A stretch of DNA of 64,000 nucleotides from Robinsoniella peoriensis (GTDB lineage Bacteria > Bacillota > Clostridia > Lachnospirales > Lachnospiraceae). Shown in pieces: positions 9,315 through 18,017 of the stretch. The stretch's first letter is position 1. Every line of letters begins with the position of its first letter. The DNA is taken from assembly GCF_000797495.1 (NCBI RefSeq), contig NZ_JTGN01000010.1:156998-220997 (forward strand), given 5' to 3'. Both the position numbers and the translations under genes were made by a program. The notes beneath the pieces are model-generated. The model was not told the origin of the DNA and searched no databases. It was given only the letters and a program-made list of their open reading frames with translations.

Positions 9315-10469
9315 TTATGATAACTCTACGATCGATACTGCACCATGTGGAGCGGTAGCTGTCAGAGAGGAATTAAATAAAAAGCTCAGTGTTGTAGCTG
9401 CAGTGGCGTTAATAAGGAAAGTTCCCGATACGCCAGGGTTTGTCGCAGATAGTGTGGAGGTGCTGTTTGTCACAAAGTCGGCCTGTGCAGCGCCGTTTAC
9501 CTGTGGTGTTACTCCAATAAATCCAGCTAAAGTTACGGTGGCATTCACAATATAGGATACGGAATAAACATGACCTGCTGCTAACTGAAACGTAGTAGTT
9601 GTAGGTGCGGTGATGTTGGTGCCGTTATTGAAAACAACACCAAAAGCAATCGCTGCATTATTTGTTAAGGATGAAGAGGTTACCGTATATCTTGCATTTG
9701 TCTGGGTAGGAGAAGGTCCGGTAGCACCCGTAGCACCAGTTGCGCCTGCAGCGCCGGTAGCTCCGGTATTACCATTTGTTCCTGCGGTTCCGGTTGGCCC
9801 TGTGGCACCAACGGCGCCCGTCGGTCCGGTGGCCCCGTTTGCTCCGTTTGCTCCGGTAGCCCCGGTAGCGCCTGCAGGACCGTCTGCCCCGGTTGGCCCT
9901 GTGGGACCTACTGCCCCGGTAGCCCCGGTACTTCCCGTAGCTCCTGCCTGGCCTGCAGCGCCGGTAGGCCCAGTGATTCCATTAGCGCCGGTAGCACCTG
10001 TTGCTCCCGTAGCACCGGTGGTGCCATCAGCCCCGGTCGGTCCGGTGGCACCAATAGGCCCGGTAGCCCCGGTGATTCCATTAGCGCCGGTAGCCCCGGT
10101 AGCGCCGGTCGGTCCGTCCGCTCCGTCAGCGCCGGTAGCCCCGGTAGTGCCCGTAACACCGGTAACCCCATCAGCCCCGGTAGCGCCGGTAGGTCCGACT
10201 GCGCCGGTAGCGCCTGTATCGCCGGTAATTCCAGTGGCCCCGGTACTTCCGGTAGCGCCGGTAACTCCGGTGGCTCCGCCAGCGCCTGTGGCTCCGGTAG
10301 GTCCTGTGGCGCCAGTTTCGCCTGCAGGTCCTGTATTTCCGGTCGGTCCGGTAGCGCCCACAGCGCCATCAGCGCCGGTGGCCCCGGCAGCTCCTGTGGG
10401 TCCGGTAGCTCCGTCTGCGCCCGTATTACCAGTAGGCCCGGTAGGTACTCCCGGATTTGTACAACACAA
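9315..10469 (-). CDS. Collagen-like repeat protein with BclA-type C-terminal domain
   Basis: A 384-residue protein. A very short N-terminus (MCCTNPGVPT) leads into about 240 residues of Gly-X-Thr/Pro triplets (GPTG, GATG and GADG types). A non-collagen domain of about 130 residues, rich in Thr, Ser, Ala and Val, follows; it resembles the jelly-roll C-terminal domain of Bacillus BclA-like exosporium proteins. Such proteins trimerise and coat spores or cells. The frame begins with TTG at 10467-10469, directly after the recombinase stop codon TGA and in the same frame, with no visible Shine-Dalgarno of its own. Translation must therefore depend on coupling, on read-through, or on another start. 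The antisense frame is an open Ala-Pro-Val repeat and is not a gene. Confidence 0.8.
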   Translation of the reverse strand: MCCTNPGVPTGPTGNTGADGATGPTGAAGATGADGAVGATGPTGNTGPAGETGATGPTGATGAGGATGVTGATGSTGATGITGDTGATGAVGPTGATGADGVTGVTGTTGATGADGADGPTGATGATGANGITGATGPIGATGPTGADGTTGATGATGATGANGITGPTGAAGQAGATGSTGATGAVGPTGPTGADGPAGATGATGANGANGATGPTGAVGATGPTGTAGTNGNTGATGAAGATGATGATGPSPTQTNARYTVTSSSLTNNAAIAFGVVFNNGTNITAPTTTTFQLAAGHVYSVSYIVNATVTLAGFIGVTPQVNGAAQADFVTNSTSTLSATNPGVSGTFLINATAATTLSFLFNSSLTATAPHGAVSIVELS

Positions 10470-11894
10470 TCAAAAATAATTGAATTCAACAGATACGATT
10501 TCATTTTTTTGGTTCACATTAATTTTTTTAATAATATGATGCCAGAAACGCTGCTTTCCCTGCCTGCCCAGCCTTCTATAGATTTCATGAAAACCGCAGT
10601 TTATAACAGTTTCTAATTCGGACAGATCCTTTTTTTGTTGCGTTTTAGTGGAGACGGACTCTGTTTCATGCAGTTGCCGGGTCAGATCGCTATATTCATT
10701 TTCATATTTTTCCAGACTGATTCGGCTTTTTTGAAAGAGAAAATTTAATCGTTCTATTTCCTTTTTTATTTTATCCGGAGTACCAATTGGTTTTGATTTT
10801 TTTACTTCATCAATTCTAATACATCTGGTTTTGTATCCGGCATATCCCTTAAGTAAGTGTTCCAGTAAATAATTTTCTATTTTAATTTCATTCAGCGGGT
10901 TAATCTTGTGCAGTTTATTATTTGTTCCATAGGAGCAGCGGTAGTAAATATATGTTTTTCTGGCACCAGTTTTTTTATACAGAACTCTAGTAGAATAGGA
11001 TGCAGACAATGATCTTCCGCAATAGGGGCATTTAATCAATCCAGTAAAAAGGTATACTCTTTCTCCGGTTGGCTTTCTTACATTCCGGTTTGCTGCTTTC
11101 TGAATCATATCCCATGTTTGGGAAGAAAAGTAGGGTTCACAGTATGTGGTGTTATCCCTGTATTTACCAATATAGAATTCACTTTTCAACATACTGTTCA
11201 TGATATCATAGGTAAAGGTTTCATCAAAATTTGTGCGGATGTGTTCAGCCGTGGAGCGTTTGCTTTGCGACATCAGAAAAAATCGTGCCCATTCATGGAC
11301 AATTGCCTCTTTTTCTTTATCAATTACCATTTTCTTAATTCCATTTATGTTTTGTGATGTATATCCATAGGGCATGGAGTTTTTTCCAAATATTAATCTG
11401 CCCTGGGAGATGGAAGCTTCATTTACAAATTTTATTCTTTCGGATGTGGTATCCACCTCATTTTGACCGATAGATAGCATAATATTCAGATTTAAACGTC
11501 CATCCCGGGTATCCAGGTTCATGTTTGGTTCGGCAACTGCAAACCATTTCACATGGTGTTGGTCTAAAACCTCCTGTACTTTATAAAAGTCGGATACGTT
11601 TCGGAACCATCTGTCCATTTTCCAGAATAATATTACATCGATCTCGTCTCTTTTTACCGATTCCAGCAGGGCATGGATCGCTTTTCTTTTTTTTAATTCC
11701 TTCCTGGCTGTTTTCCCCTCATCCGCATATATACCTGCAATTTTATAAGAATTTTTTACGGCATGTTCTTCCAGATACATTCTTTGGGCTTCCAGGGATT
11801 TTCCGTGCATTGCCTGTTCGGATGAAGATACCCGGATATAAAGTGCGCAGCGTGTGACAGGCTGGGATGAGTATTCTAATATTTCTGGCAACAT
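10470..11894 (-). CDS. Serine recombinase (resolvase/invertase N-domain plus Recombinase domain)
   Basis: A 474-residue site-specific recombinase. The N-terminal catalytic domain begins at about residue 15 with ALYIRVSSSEQ, whose first serine after RV is the expected nucleophile. It continues through VILFWKMDRWFRN and SIGQNEVDTTSERIK. The Recombinase domain follows (FGKNSMPYGY), then a zinc-ribbon (CPYCGRSLSA, with later RCSYG) and a C-terminal coiled-coil. The start has a strong AAGGAGGGATACAAA upstream. Large serine recombinases integrate or excise elements or invert segments. I see no other phage genes nearby, so it may be a stand-alone enzyme. Its stop codon abuts, in frame, the collagen-like gene at 9315-10469. 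Confidence 0.9.
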   Translation of the reverse strand: MLPEILEYSSQPVTRCALYIRVSSSEQAMHGKSLEAQRMYLEEHAVKNSYKIAGIYADEGKTARKELKKRKAIHALLESVKRDEIDVILFWKMDRWFRNVSDFYKVQEVLDQHHVKWFAVAEPNMNLDTRDGRLNLNIMLSIGQNEVDTTSERIKFVNEASISQGRLIFGKNSMPYGYTSQNINGIKKMVIDKEKEAIVHEWARFFLMSQSKRSTAEHIRTNFDETFTYDIMNSMLKSEFYIGKYRDNTTYCEPYFSSQTWDMIQKAANRNVRKPTGERVYLFTGLIKCPYCGRSLSASYSTRVLYKKTGARKTYIYYRCSYGTNNKLHKINPLNEIKIENYLLEHLLKGYAGYKTRCIRIDEVKKSKPIGTPDKIKKEIERLNFLFQKSRISLEKYENEYSDLTRQLHETESVSTKTQQKKDLSELETVINCGFHEIYRRLGRQGKQRFWHHIIKKINVNQKNEIVSVEFNYF

Positions 11895-11991
11895 TTTGTA
11901 TCCCTCCTTATGTTAAGCAATTTATGAGAAATGGCAGTGGATTATGAGCCCTGATGTGATGTAGCAGGATAAAGGGTGAAGCATAGTTTAT

Positions 11992-12222
11992 ATGGATGAG
12001 GTACAGAAAGGCTGCAGGAATATGGAAAAACCGGAATATAGAAAACTGGAAGAGGAAGTGACTGGAGCAGAAATGCAAGGAGCAGACCGTTCGGACGAAG
12101 AATGGTCTGCTGCAGGTAGGCAGAAAATAAAACTGCCGGAAGCAGAGAGCGTCTTTCAACTATTGATTGCGCTTCTGGAAGAGCAGGAGCAGGTAAAGAT
12201 AGATTATGAACTTCTAAATTAG
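11992..12222 (+). CDS. Small hypothetical protein divergent from the recombinase
   Basis: An open frame of 76 residues, or 66 if it starts at the ATG at 12022. It is charged and Glu-rich and ends with a helix-prone segment (ESVFQLLIALLEEQEQVK). The Shine-Dalgarno is weak (AAAGGGTGAAG about eight bases upstream, or GGCTGCAGG for the inner ATG). The residue composition looks like a real soluble protein. The overlapping minus-strand frames are Phe/Leu/Cys/His-rich and look like shadows. I recognise no family. It might be a small accessory protein for the divergently encoded recombinase, but that is only a suggestion from position. Confidence 0.4.
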   Translation: MDEVQKGCRNMEKPEYRKLEEEVTGAEMQGADRSDEEWSAAGRQKIKLPEAESVFQLLIALLEEQEQVKIDYELLN

Positions 12223-12315
12223 AATACCGATACATAAAATGGATGGGATAAGCATATAAGCTGAGATATAGCGATTTTTTTCTTTTAAGTTTCATCAATG
12301 TGCACAATAAATTAA

Positions 12316-12344
12316 TTGTATTTTAGGTCGAAATTTGTTATAAT
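12316..12344 (+). promoter_or_regulatory. Sigma-A-type promoter for the AIM24 gene
   Basis: TTGTAT (12316-12321) and TATAAT (12339-12344) are separated by exactly 17 bases, about 45 bases before the ATG at 12390. An AGGAGG site follows close to the start codon. Confidence 0.7.
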
Positions 12345-12389
12345 CAATAACAAGATAATTCAGTAAAAAGAAGATCAGGAGGATTTAAT

Positions 12390-13160
12390 ATGTACCGTAT
12401 TTCGAATTTAACAGAAAATGATGATATTAACACACTGGAATCTATGGGACCTTTTACCGTAATAGAGTATGAACGTGATTTAAGCGTAATGCCTTCAGAC
12501 GCACAGAGAGCATATTTCTGCAATGCAATGAATATTCGCAAGAGACAGGTAATCTGTGATATGACCAAAGCCAATATTACACTTCAGGCAGGAGCAATGC
12601 AGTGGATGGTTGGTAATGTAAATGCCACAACCGGAATTAAAGGCGTGGGTGATTTGTTCAGTAAAGCCGTACGTGGAAAAGTTACCGGTGAATCAGCAAT
12701 TAAGCCGGAATATACCGGAGACGGCACCTTAGTGCTGGAGCCGACTTACAAACATATTTTGCTGATCGATGTGCAGGATTGGAATGGTTCTATTGTATTG
12801 GATGACGGTTTATTCCTTGCCTGCGACTCTAATTTAAAACATAAGGCGGTAATGCGGTCAAATCTTTCTTCAGCGGTAGCCGGCAATGAAGGGCTTTTTA
12901 ACCTCAGTGTGAATGGTGCCGGTGTGTTATGCCTGGAATCTCCGTCTCCCCGGGAAGAACTGATTGAGATTACTTTAAATAATGATGTACTGAAAATTGA
13001 CGGGAACATGGCGATAGCATGGAGCGGCAGCCTGGATTTTACAGTTGAGCGTTCCGGAAAAACACTGATCGGTTCAGCTGCATCAGGTGAAGGACTTGTG
13101 AATGTTTACCGTGGCACGGGAAAAGTACTCATGGCACCTGTGGATAAGGGAATTGCTTAA
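12390..13160 (+). CDS. AIM24 family protein
   Basis: A 256-residue soluble beta-rich protein whose pattern fits the bacterial AIM24 (TIGR00266) family: AGAMQWMVGNV, then a stretch with GVGDLFSKAVRGKVTGES, TGDGTLVLEPTYKHI, and a Gly-rich end. No signal peptide or membrane segment is present. The yeast namesake affects mitochondrial inner-membrane organisation, but the bacterial role is not established. Related tandem beta-helix proteins sit beside stress genes. The gene is single, with its own promoter at 12316-12344, an ideal AGGAGG ribosome binding site and a terminator at 13202-13230, so it is an independent transcription unit between the recombinase and the second immunity module. Confidence 0.85.
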   Translation: MYRISNLTENDDINTLESMGPFTVIEYERDLSVMPSDAQRAYFCNAMNIRKRQVICDMTKANITLQAGAMQWMVGNVNATTGIKGVGDLFSKAVRGKVTGESAIKPEYTGDGTLVLEPTYKHILLIDVQDWNGSIVLDDGLFLACDSNLKHKAVMRSNLSSAVAGNEGLFNLSVNGAGVLCLESPSPREELIEITLNNDVLKIDGNMAIAWSGSLDFTVERSGKTLIGSAASGEGLVNVYRGTGKVLMAPVDKGIA

Positions 13161-13201
13161 AGCAAAATGAAAATGAATGAAGAATAAGAAACATTTTTTA
13201 G

Positions 13202-13230
13202 AAAGCACGTCTGAGCGGATGTGCTTTTTA
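13202..13230 (+). terminator. Intrinsic terminator after the AIM24 gene
   Basis: AAAGCACGTC and GATGTGCTTT form a stem around a small TGAGCG loop, followed by a short T-run. Confidence 0.75.
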
Positions 13231-13381
13231 CTTTGCAGCAATTTACCGGACCTTACCATTACGTTGTCCGTGGAAATTAAAATTGATACGCGTTATAGAA
13301 ACGTTATTTTTATATGCTAAGATCATTTCTGTAATAGACAGGAACATGACTTGGAACTATTACAGGAAAGGATGGTTAGAT

Positions 13382-14086
13382 ATGGGAAAAATGATATTGG
13401 AAACAAAAAATTTATCAAAAAGATTTGGAGAGCAAATGGCAGCCAACCAAATTTCGCTGCAAATTGAGCAAAATAGTATCTATGGGCTTCTTGGTCCCAA
13501 TGGTGCAGGGAAATCCACAACCCTTAAAATGATTGTTGGGCTTCTCAGACCTACGGAAGGGCAGATTATCTTTAAGGGAAAACCCTGGAAACGGGAATCT
13601 CTTGCAAAAATAGGTTCTTTGATAGAGGCACCCGCTCTATATGGAAATCTTACAGCAGAGGAAAATTTACTGGTGCATACAAGGCTTCTGGGAATCCCAA
13701 ATGAAAGAATTCCCGAAGTACTGAAAACGGTTGATCTTAAAGATACCAAAAAAAAGAAAGCATCACAGTTTTCAATGGGAATGAAACAGCGGCTCGGAAT
13801 CGCGATAGCCCTGCTTAATAATCCGGAATTACTCATTCTGGATGAACCTACCAATGGGCTTGACCCTTTTGGCATTCAGGAATTACGTGAATTTATTTCT
13901 TCTTTGCCGGAAAAGGGAATTACGGTAATTCTATCCAGTCATATCTTATCGGAAGTTGCCCAGGTTGTTGATGAAATCGGGATTATCAGCGGAGGAAGGC
14001 TTTTATTTCAGGGTGTGCCTAATCCCAATGAAGATCTGGAAGCGTTTTTTACGGAAGTAATTATCAAAGGGGGAAAAGCAGGATGA
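13382..14086 (+). CDS. Lantibiotic-immunity-type ABC transporter ATP-binding protein, CprA/NisF-like
   Basis: A 234-residue ATPase with Walker A GPNGAGKST, signature FSMGMKQRLG and Walker B LLILDEPTNGLDP, followed by the switch His in SSHIL. The closest family pattern is that of bacitracin- and lantibiotic-type transporters (BcrA, NisF, CprA). I chose the ATG at 13382 because GGAAAGGATGG lies just upstream and the domain begins there. The open frame upstream from 13283 lacks homology. Its TGA overlaps the next gene's ATG (ATGA), indicating coupling. With the next two permeases it forms a complete transporter that probably removes antimicrobial peptides from the membrane. It is the ATPase counterpart missing at the left edge of the window. 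Confidence 0.9.
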   Translation: MGKMILETKNLSKRFGEQMAANQISLQIEQNSIYGLLGPNGAGKSTTLKMIVGLLRPTEGQIIFKGKPWKRESLAKIGSLIEAPALYGNLTAEENLLVHTRLLGIPNERIPEVLKTVDLKDTKKKKASQFSMGMKQRLGIAIALLNNPELLILDEPTNGLDPFGIQELREFISSLPEKGITVILSSHILSEVAQVVDEIGIISGGRLLFQGVPNPNEDLEAFFTEVIIKGGKAG

Positions 14087-14835
14087 ATGGTTTAAAATCG
14101 GAAATGTTAAAATACAAAAGAACATTTATGAGAAAACTGATTGTATGGATTCCTTTGTTTTTTGCACTCTATTCCTTAGTGATCAGAATGCTGGTCCCGA
14201 CCCTTTCCAACTCATGGAGAGGTATTATGGTTTTAGTATTTAACTGGTGGCCATTGATATTCCTGCCCCTTGGTATGGGACTGTTTGCCGGCATGGCAGC
14301 CGCTCAGGAAAAGAAAGCCGGAGATTACCGCGCACTTCTGGTACATGATATCTCGCCGAAGGCTGTCTGGGTACATAAGGTGGCAGCCATGGCAATTCAC
14401 AGCCTGTTATCAGCACTGGTTCTGTTTTTTTCCATTATAATTTCCGGACTGTTCTCCTCAAAAGGTGAGATACCCATATACCAGATGATAACCGGTTGTC
14501 TGGTATGCTGGCTGGTATCTCTTGTGCTGATTCCCATACAGCTATGGGCGGCTGCCTGGAAGGGAATCCTTTTCAGCATGGGAGTTGCGTTTGCAGGGAT
14601 GATAGCAGGGGTAATGGCAGCACCGCAGTCTTACTGGTTTCTGGTACCCTGGTCCTGGGCAACGAGGTTAATGTGTCCGATTATTGGGGTTCATCCCAAC
14701 GGTACTGAATTGAAATCCGGTAATCCGCTGCTGAACAGCTCTGTAATCCCTGTTGGAATTGCTGTGTCCGTAATTCTGTTAATTATCATAACTGCAATTT
14801 CAGGCGTTTGGTTTAGAAGGAGGGAAATACATTGA
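14083..14835 (+). CDS. Lantibiotic-immunity-type ABC transporter permease, MutE/EpiE-like
   Basis: A 250-residue protein with about six membrane segments. It opens with a basic cytoplasmic stretch (LKSEMLKYKRTFMRKL), and the loop after the second segment reads AAAQEKKAGDYRALL, as in this permease family. Near the end is PWSWATRLMCPIIGVHPNG, matching the paralogue at 3-647. It overlaps the ATPase gene by four bases and is itself followed by a TTG-initiated partner that overlaps its stop codon. Position and sequence make it the first permease of the second immunity module in the window. Confidence 0.85.
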   Translation: MNGLKSEMLKYKRTFMRKLIVWIPLFFALYSLVIRMLVPTLSNSWRGIMVLVFNWWPLIFLPLGMGLFAGMAAAQEKKAGDYRALLVHDISPKAVWVHKVAAMAIHSLLSALVLFFSIIISGLFSSKGEIPIYQMITGCLVCWLVSLVLIPIQLWAAAWKGILFSMGVAFAGMIAGVMAAPQSYWFLVPWSWATRLMCPIIGVHPNGTELKSGNPLLNSSVIPVGIAVSVILLIIITAISGVWFRRREIH

Positions 14836-15596
14836 TCAGATTATTATTATCAGAATGGTTGAAAACAAAACGAACAGCGATTCGATGGATTACTTTTTGT
14901 ATGCCTGTAATCGTTGCCCTTTGCATAGTTGCCTATCTGTCAATCCGCAGTGGCGTTACATCTGAGTTTGTTTATGAAGGTTTTTTTGTTGTGTGGACGG
15001 CAATGATTATTCCGGTAGGGGCGGGTGTTCTGTCAGGATTTATGATACAAGAGGAAGAACTGGCAGGAAGTTTTACCGGGTTTTTGAACAATCATATTTC
15101 CAGAATGAAGTTGTATATGGGGAAGTTTCTGATGTTAATTTTCTGCCTGACGTGCTGCACATTTATTGCGATACTTATTCTCTGTATCGGAATGAAGGTG
15201 GTTATATCTGATGGAGGTAATATTTTTTTATTTATATCTGCGGCACTTCTTGCTGTAGTTGGTGCACTTCCTGTACTGTCCATACATTTGTGGGTAAGCC
15301 TGCTGTGGGGAATGGGGGCATCTATCGGAATCAGCATGGGTGGAATCCTGATGGCTGCTTTGATCGGGGCAACCGGTCTTGGAGGGAAAATTTGGATGAT
15401 CATTCCCTGGTCCTGGCCGGTAAAAATGGCAATGCTGCCGGCAGTTTGTTTTCAGACCGGGTCTTCAACTGCAAATATTTCCGGGAGCGGAATATTAATA
15501 TTAGAACTTATCCTGACCGCATTCGGGCTTTTTATTTTTCTGGCTGGCGGAATTATCTGGTTTAATAGATGGGAAGGCAGAGAATTAAGGGAATAA
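14832..15596 (+). CDS. Lantibiotic-immunity-type ABC transporter permease, MutG-like
   Basis: A 254-residue protein with about six membrane segments, the second permease of the module. It begins with TTG at 14832, preceded at a good distance by AAGGAGGG, and the TTGA overlaps the TGA of the upstream permease. The signature loop QEEELAGSFTGFL and PWSWPVKMAML correspond to positions in the paralogue at 647-1399. A short basic tail (WFNRWEGRELRE) ends the protein. The operon probably pauses here, since a separate promoter candidate precedes the regulator pair downstream. Confidence 0.83.
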   Translation: MIRLLLSEWLKTKRTAIRWITFCMPVIVALCIVAYLSIRSGVTSEFVYEGFFVVWTAMIIPVGAGVLSGFMIQEEELAGSFTGFLNNHISRMKLYMGKFLMLIFCLTCCTFIAILILCIGMKVVISDGGNIFLFISAALLAVVGALPVLSIHLWVSLLWGMGASIGISMGGILMAALIGATGLGGKIWMIIPWSWPVKMAMLPAVCFQTGSSTANISGSGILILELILTAFGLFIFLAGGIIWFNRWEGRELRE

Positions 15597-15639
15597 CTGC
15601 CAAATACGGTAAGTAGTGATTACCAACTTTTTCATAAAC

Positions 15640-15695
15640 TTGACCAATAGGGAAAATTGGCGGATACTATATGGGCAGGCTTTTAAAAGCCTGTC
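15640..15695 (+). promoter_or_regulatory. Promoter candidate and 18-bp palindrome before the regulator gene
   Basis: TTGACC (15640-15645) and GATACT (15663-15668) are 17 bases apart. CCAAT and ATTGG (15644-15660) form an inverted repeat between them. Immediately downstream, CAGGCTTTTAAAAGCCTG (15676-15693) is a perfect palindrome without loop. It could be an operator or a 5' leader hairpin for the regulator-kinase pair. The promoter is a match by eye only. Confidence 0.45.
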
Positions 15696-15727
15696 CTAAA
15701 CGTTTTGGAATGGGAGGCGATGTAAAA

Positions 15728-16420
15728 TTGAGTAAAATATTAATTATTGATGATGAAAGAGAATTGACTGCTTTATTAGAGAAAAAACTAAAGTCAAAAG
15801 GGCATGAAGTACTGATTGCAGATGACGGCAGGAGAGGTATTGAACTGGCAAAGAGACAGCCGGATCTTATTATACTGGACATTATGATGCCGGAAGCGGA
15901 CGGTTTTGAAGTCTGCCATGCCATACGAAACGATGTGTTATGTCCGATTATATTTTTAAGTGCCAAACAATCGGAAACTGATAAAATCAAGGGGTTGACT
16001 CTTGGCGGGGATGATTATATCACAAAGCCCTTTGGATTAAGGGAGTTAATGGCGCGAATTGAAGCTAATTTACGGCGTGAAAAACGGTCTCAATATATCA
16101 ATACAGAGCAGAAGCGTCCGAAACTGTATTTTGGCAGCCTCTCCCTGGATTTACGGGGACGGACAGTTCACATTGGCAATGAGGAAATTTCCCTTACAAA
16201 AAGAGAATATGAGATTGTAGAACTGCTTGCCCTCCATGCGGGGCAGGTATTTTCAAGAGAACAGATCTATGAAAACGTATGGGGATATGATTCGTGTGGA
16301 GATGATACAACGGTAGTTGAAAGGATTAAAAATATCCGCACCAAGTTTGCAGCTGTCACGCCTTCTATTCCTTATATCGCTACGGTTTGGGGAATTGGGT
16401 ATAAGTGGAATAAAATGTAG
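15728..16420 (+). CDS. OmpR-family response regulator of the second immunity module
   Basis: A 230-residue regulator with a receiver domain (Asp8-Asp9, phospho-acceptor Asp51 in LDIMMPEADGF, Lys in ITKPFG) and a winged-helix domain (LTKREYEIVELL; SREQIYENVWGYD; ATVWGIGYKW). I chose TTG at 15728 because GGGAGG lies about ten bases upstream and the receiver domain starts at once. The only nearby ATG (15719) is followed directly by a stop codon, and the frame from 15671 would run through a palindrome. It likely works with the kinase starting 14 bases later and controls the transporter upstream. The pair is clearly paralogous to that at 1410-3415. Confidence 0.88.
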   Translation: MSKILIIDDERELTALLEKKLKSKGHEVLIADDGRRGIELAKRQPDLIILDIMMPEADGFEVCHAIRNDVLCPIIFLSAKQSETDKIKGLTLGGDDYITKPFGLRELMARIEANLRREKRSQYINTEQKRPKLYFGSLSLDLRGRTVHIGNEEISLTKREYEIVELLALHAGQVFSREQIYENVWGYDSCGDDTTVVERIKNIRTKFAAVTPSIPYIATVWGIGYKWNKM

Positions 16421-16434
16421 AAGGGGAAATCACT

Positions 16435-17871
16435 ATGAAAAAACGGTCACTTGCAGCGCAATTCCGTATCACACTGGTTTTAATTGTAGTTACCAGTTTA
16501 ATTGCATCATTGCTTACCTATGCAGGTGCAATAATGCTGTTTCGTCAGGCTGTTAATAACAATGAGATCAATCCACAGGATTATTATGAACAGCAAATTC
16601 CCAGAATAACAGACTATGTCCGGGATAAAAAAGCAGATATTCTGTCTTTATCCAGCGAAGAGGGTCTGAAAAATATCATTCAGGAAACCGGACTTACTTA
16701 TCAGGTAGTAAATGGGGAAGGCAATATTTTATATGGCACATATCCTGACCGGCTTTTTAAAACGAAAGAAGAGCTCTATGACAACCTGAATATGACGCTG
16801 CTCATCTCCGGAAATTATGTTCGTATAGTACCGGTTATTGGCGATGACGGAAAAATACAAGGAGCAGTTTCCCTCGCCTATCAATTAAGCTTATCTGCTG
16901 TAAATAAAGGGAATGAATGGCTAAACTATGCAATTATCCTTGTGGCTTTCTCACCAGTGTTCTATTTCATAGCATGTATTATTCTGTTTTCCAGGAGGCT
17001 GACGAAAAATATAACCAGTCCACTGCAGCTTTTAAAAGAAGGCTCCCGTCAGATAAAAAATAAAAATCTGGATTTTGAAATCGATTATCATTCCGATAAC
17101 GAGCTGGGTGAACTTTGCACTGCTTTTATGGAAATGAAAGATGAACTGAAAAAATCCCTGTCAGCCCAGTGGAGGATGGAACAGGAACGGGTAGAAATGG
17201 TGGAGTCATTGGCACATGACCTGAAATCGCCGCTGTCTGTGATAAAGGCATACGCAGAAGCGTTGATTGATGATACAAAAGTGAATGAGGAACAGCTGCA
17301 ATACCTTAACGTTATCGAAGAAAATATAGAAAAAAGTGTCTCACTGGTACAGCAAATGCAATATACCTCGGATCTTGAAAGATCATCTGTCAAGCTCCAT
17401 CTGATTCCGGTAAATCTGCCTGAATTTATGGAGCAGAAAGTACATGATTATGAAGTCCAGGCGGAGAGAAAGGATATCTCCATCCAATTAAATATCCGGG
17501 GAGATATACCGGACCCGTATATAACAGATCCTGGCAAACTGGAGAGAATACTGGACAATATTTTATCGAACAGTCTGCAGTATACCCCAACGGGAGGGAG
17601 AATAACAATAACGGTAAATGCTGTAGATCAATGTATCTCATATGAAATCAGTGATACAGGTATAGGATTCAGTACGGAAGACACACAAAAAGTATTTGAA
17701 AAATTTTACAGAGGCGATAAAGCCCGGCAAACCAAAGACGGACATTCCGGTCTGGGATTGTATATCGCCAGGCAGTTAGTGGAGCTACTCGGTGGAACTA
17801 TTAAAATCGGTAACCTGAAATCCGGTGGGGCGTGTGTTGTATTTGAGCATAAAATCTTTGTGAATGAGTGA
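16435..17871 (+). CDS. Sensor histidine kinase of the second immunity module
   Basis: A 478-residue kinase with TM1 at about residues 12-38 and an extracellular loop of about 125 residues. TM2 is at about 163-185, followed by a HAMP region, HisKA with His261 in SLAHDLKSPL, and HATPase_c with NILSNSLQYT, SDTGIGF and GLGLYIARQL. A normal ribosome binding site (AGAAGGGGAAA) precedes the ATG. It resembles CprK/BceS-like kinases with a medium-length sensor loop rather than the loop-less BceS type. The pair with the upstream regulator suggests control of the neighbouring transporter by an external peptide signal; the ligand is unknown. Confidence 0.87.
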   Translation: MKKRSLAAQFRITLVLIVVTSLIASLLTYAGAIMLFRQAVNNNEINPQDYYEQQIPRITDYVRDKKADILSLSSEEGLKNIIQETGLTYQVVNGEGNILYGTYPDRLFKTKEELYDNLNMTLLISGNYVRIVPVIGDDGKIQGAVSLAYQLSLSAVNKGNEWLNYAIILVAFSPVFYFIACIILFSRRLTKNITSPLQLLKEGSRQIKNKNLDFEIDYHSDNELGELCTAFMEMKDELKKSLSAQWRMEQERVEMVESLAHDLKSPLSVIKAYAEALIDDTKVNEEQLQYLNVIEENIEKSVSLVQQMQYTSDLERSSVKLHLIPVNLPEFMEQKVHDYEVQAERKDISIQLNIRGDIPDPYITDPGKLERILDNILSNSLQYTPTGGRITITVNAVDQCISYEISDTGIGFSTEDTQKVFEKFYRGDKARQTKDGHSGLGLYIARQLVELLGGTIKIGNLKSGGACVVFEHKIFVNE

Positions 17872-18017
17872 ATAGAAACGAATGGGAAGCTTTATGGGGA
17901 GATTTTATTTTGTGGAATTGATGTTTCCGAAAAGGTGAGAAAAGAAATGAATTTTCAATGATTATGTGGTAATATATGGATAAATGTTCTGTTTCGGCAG
18001 TATATGGAGGTACGATT

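Noticed and set aside
9610..10479. Long plus-strand open frame rich in Ala, Pro and Val
   Set aside because: It is the antisense shadow of the Gly-X-Thr repeats of the collagen-like gene; no ribosome binding site.
11908..12307. Minus-strand frames of 83 and 121 residues
   Set aside because: Cys/Phe/Leu/His-rich composition and no start signals; the plus-strand frame at 11992 is the more plausible one.
10470..17871. Prophage or conjugative element around the recombinase
   Set aside because: No capsid, terminase, portal, relaxase or transfer genes are present nearby.
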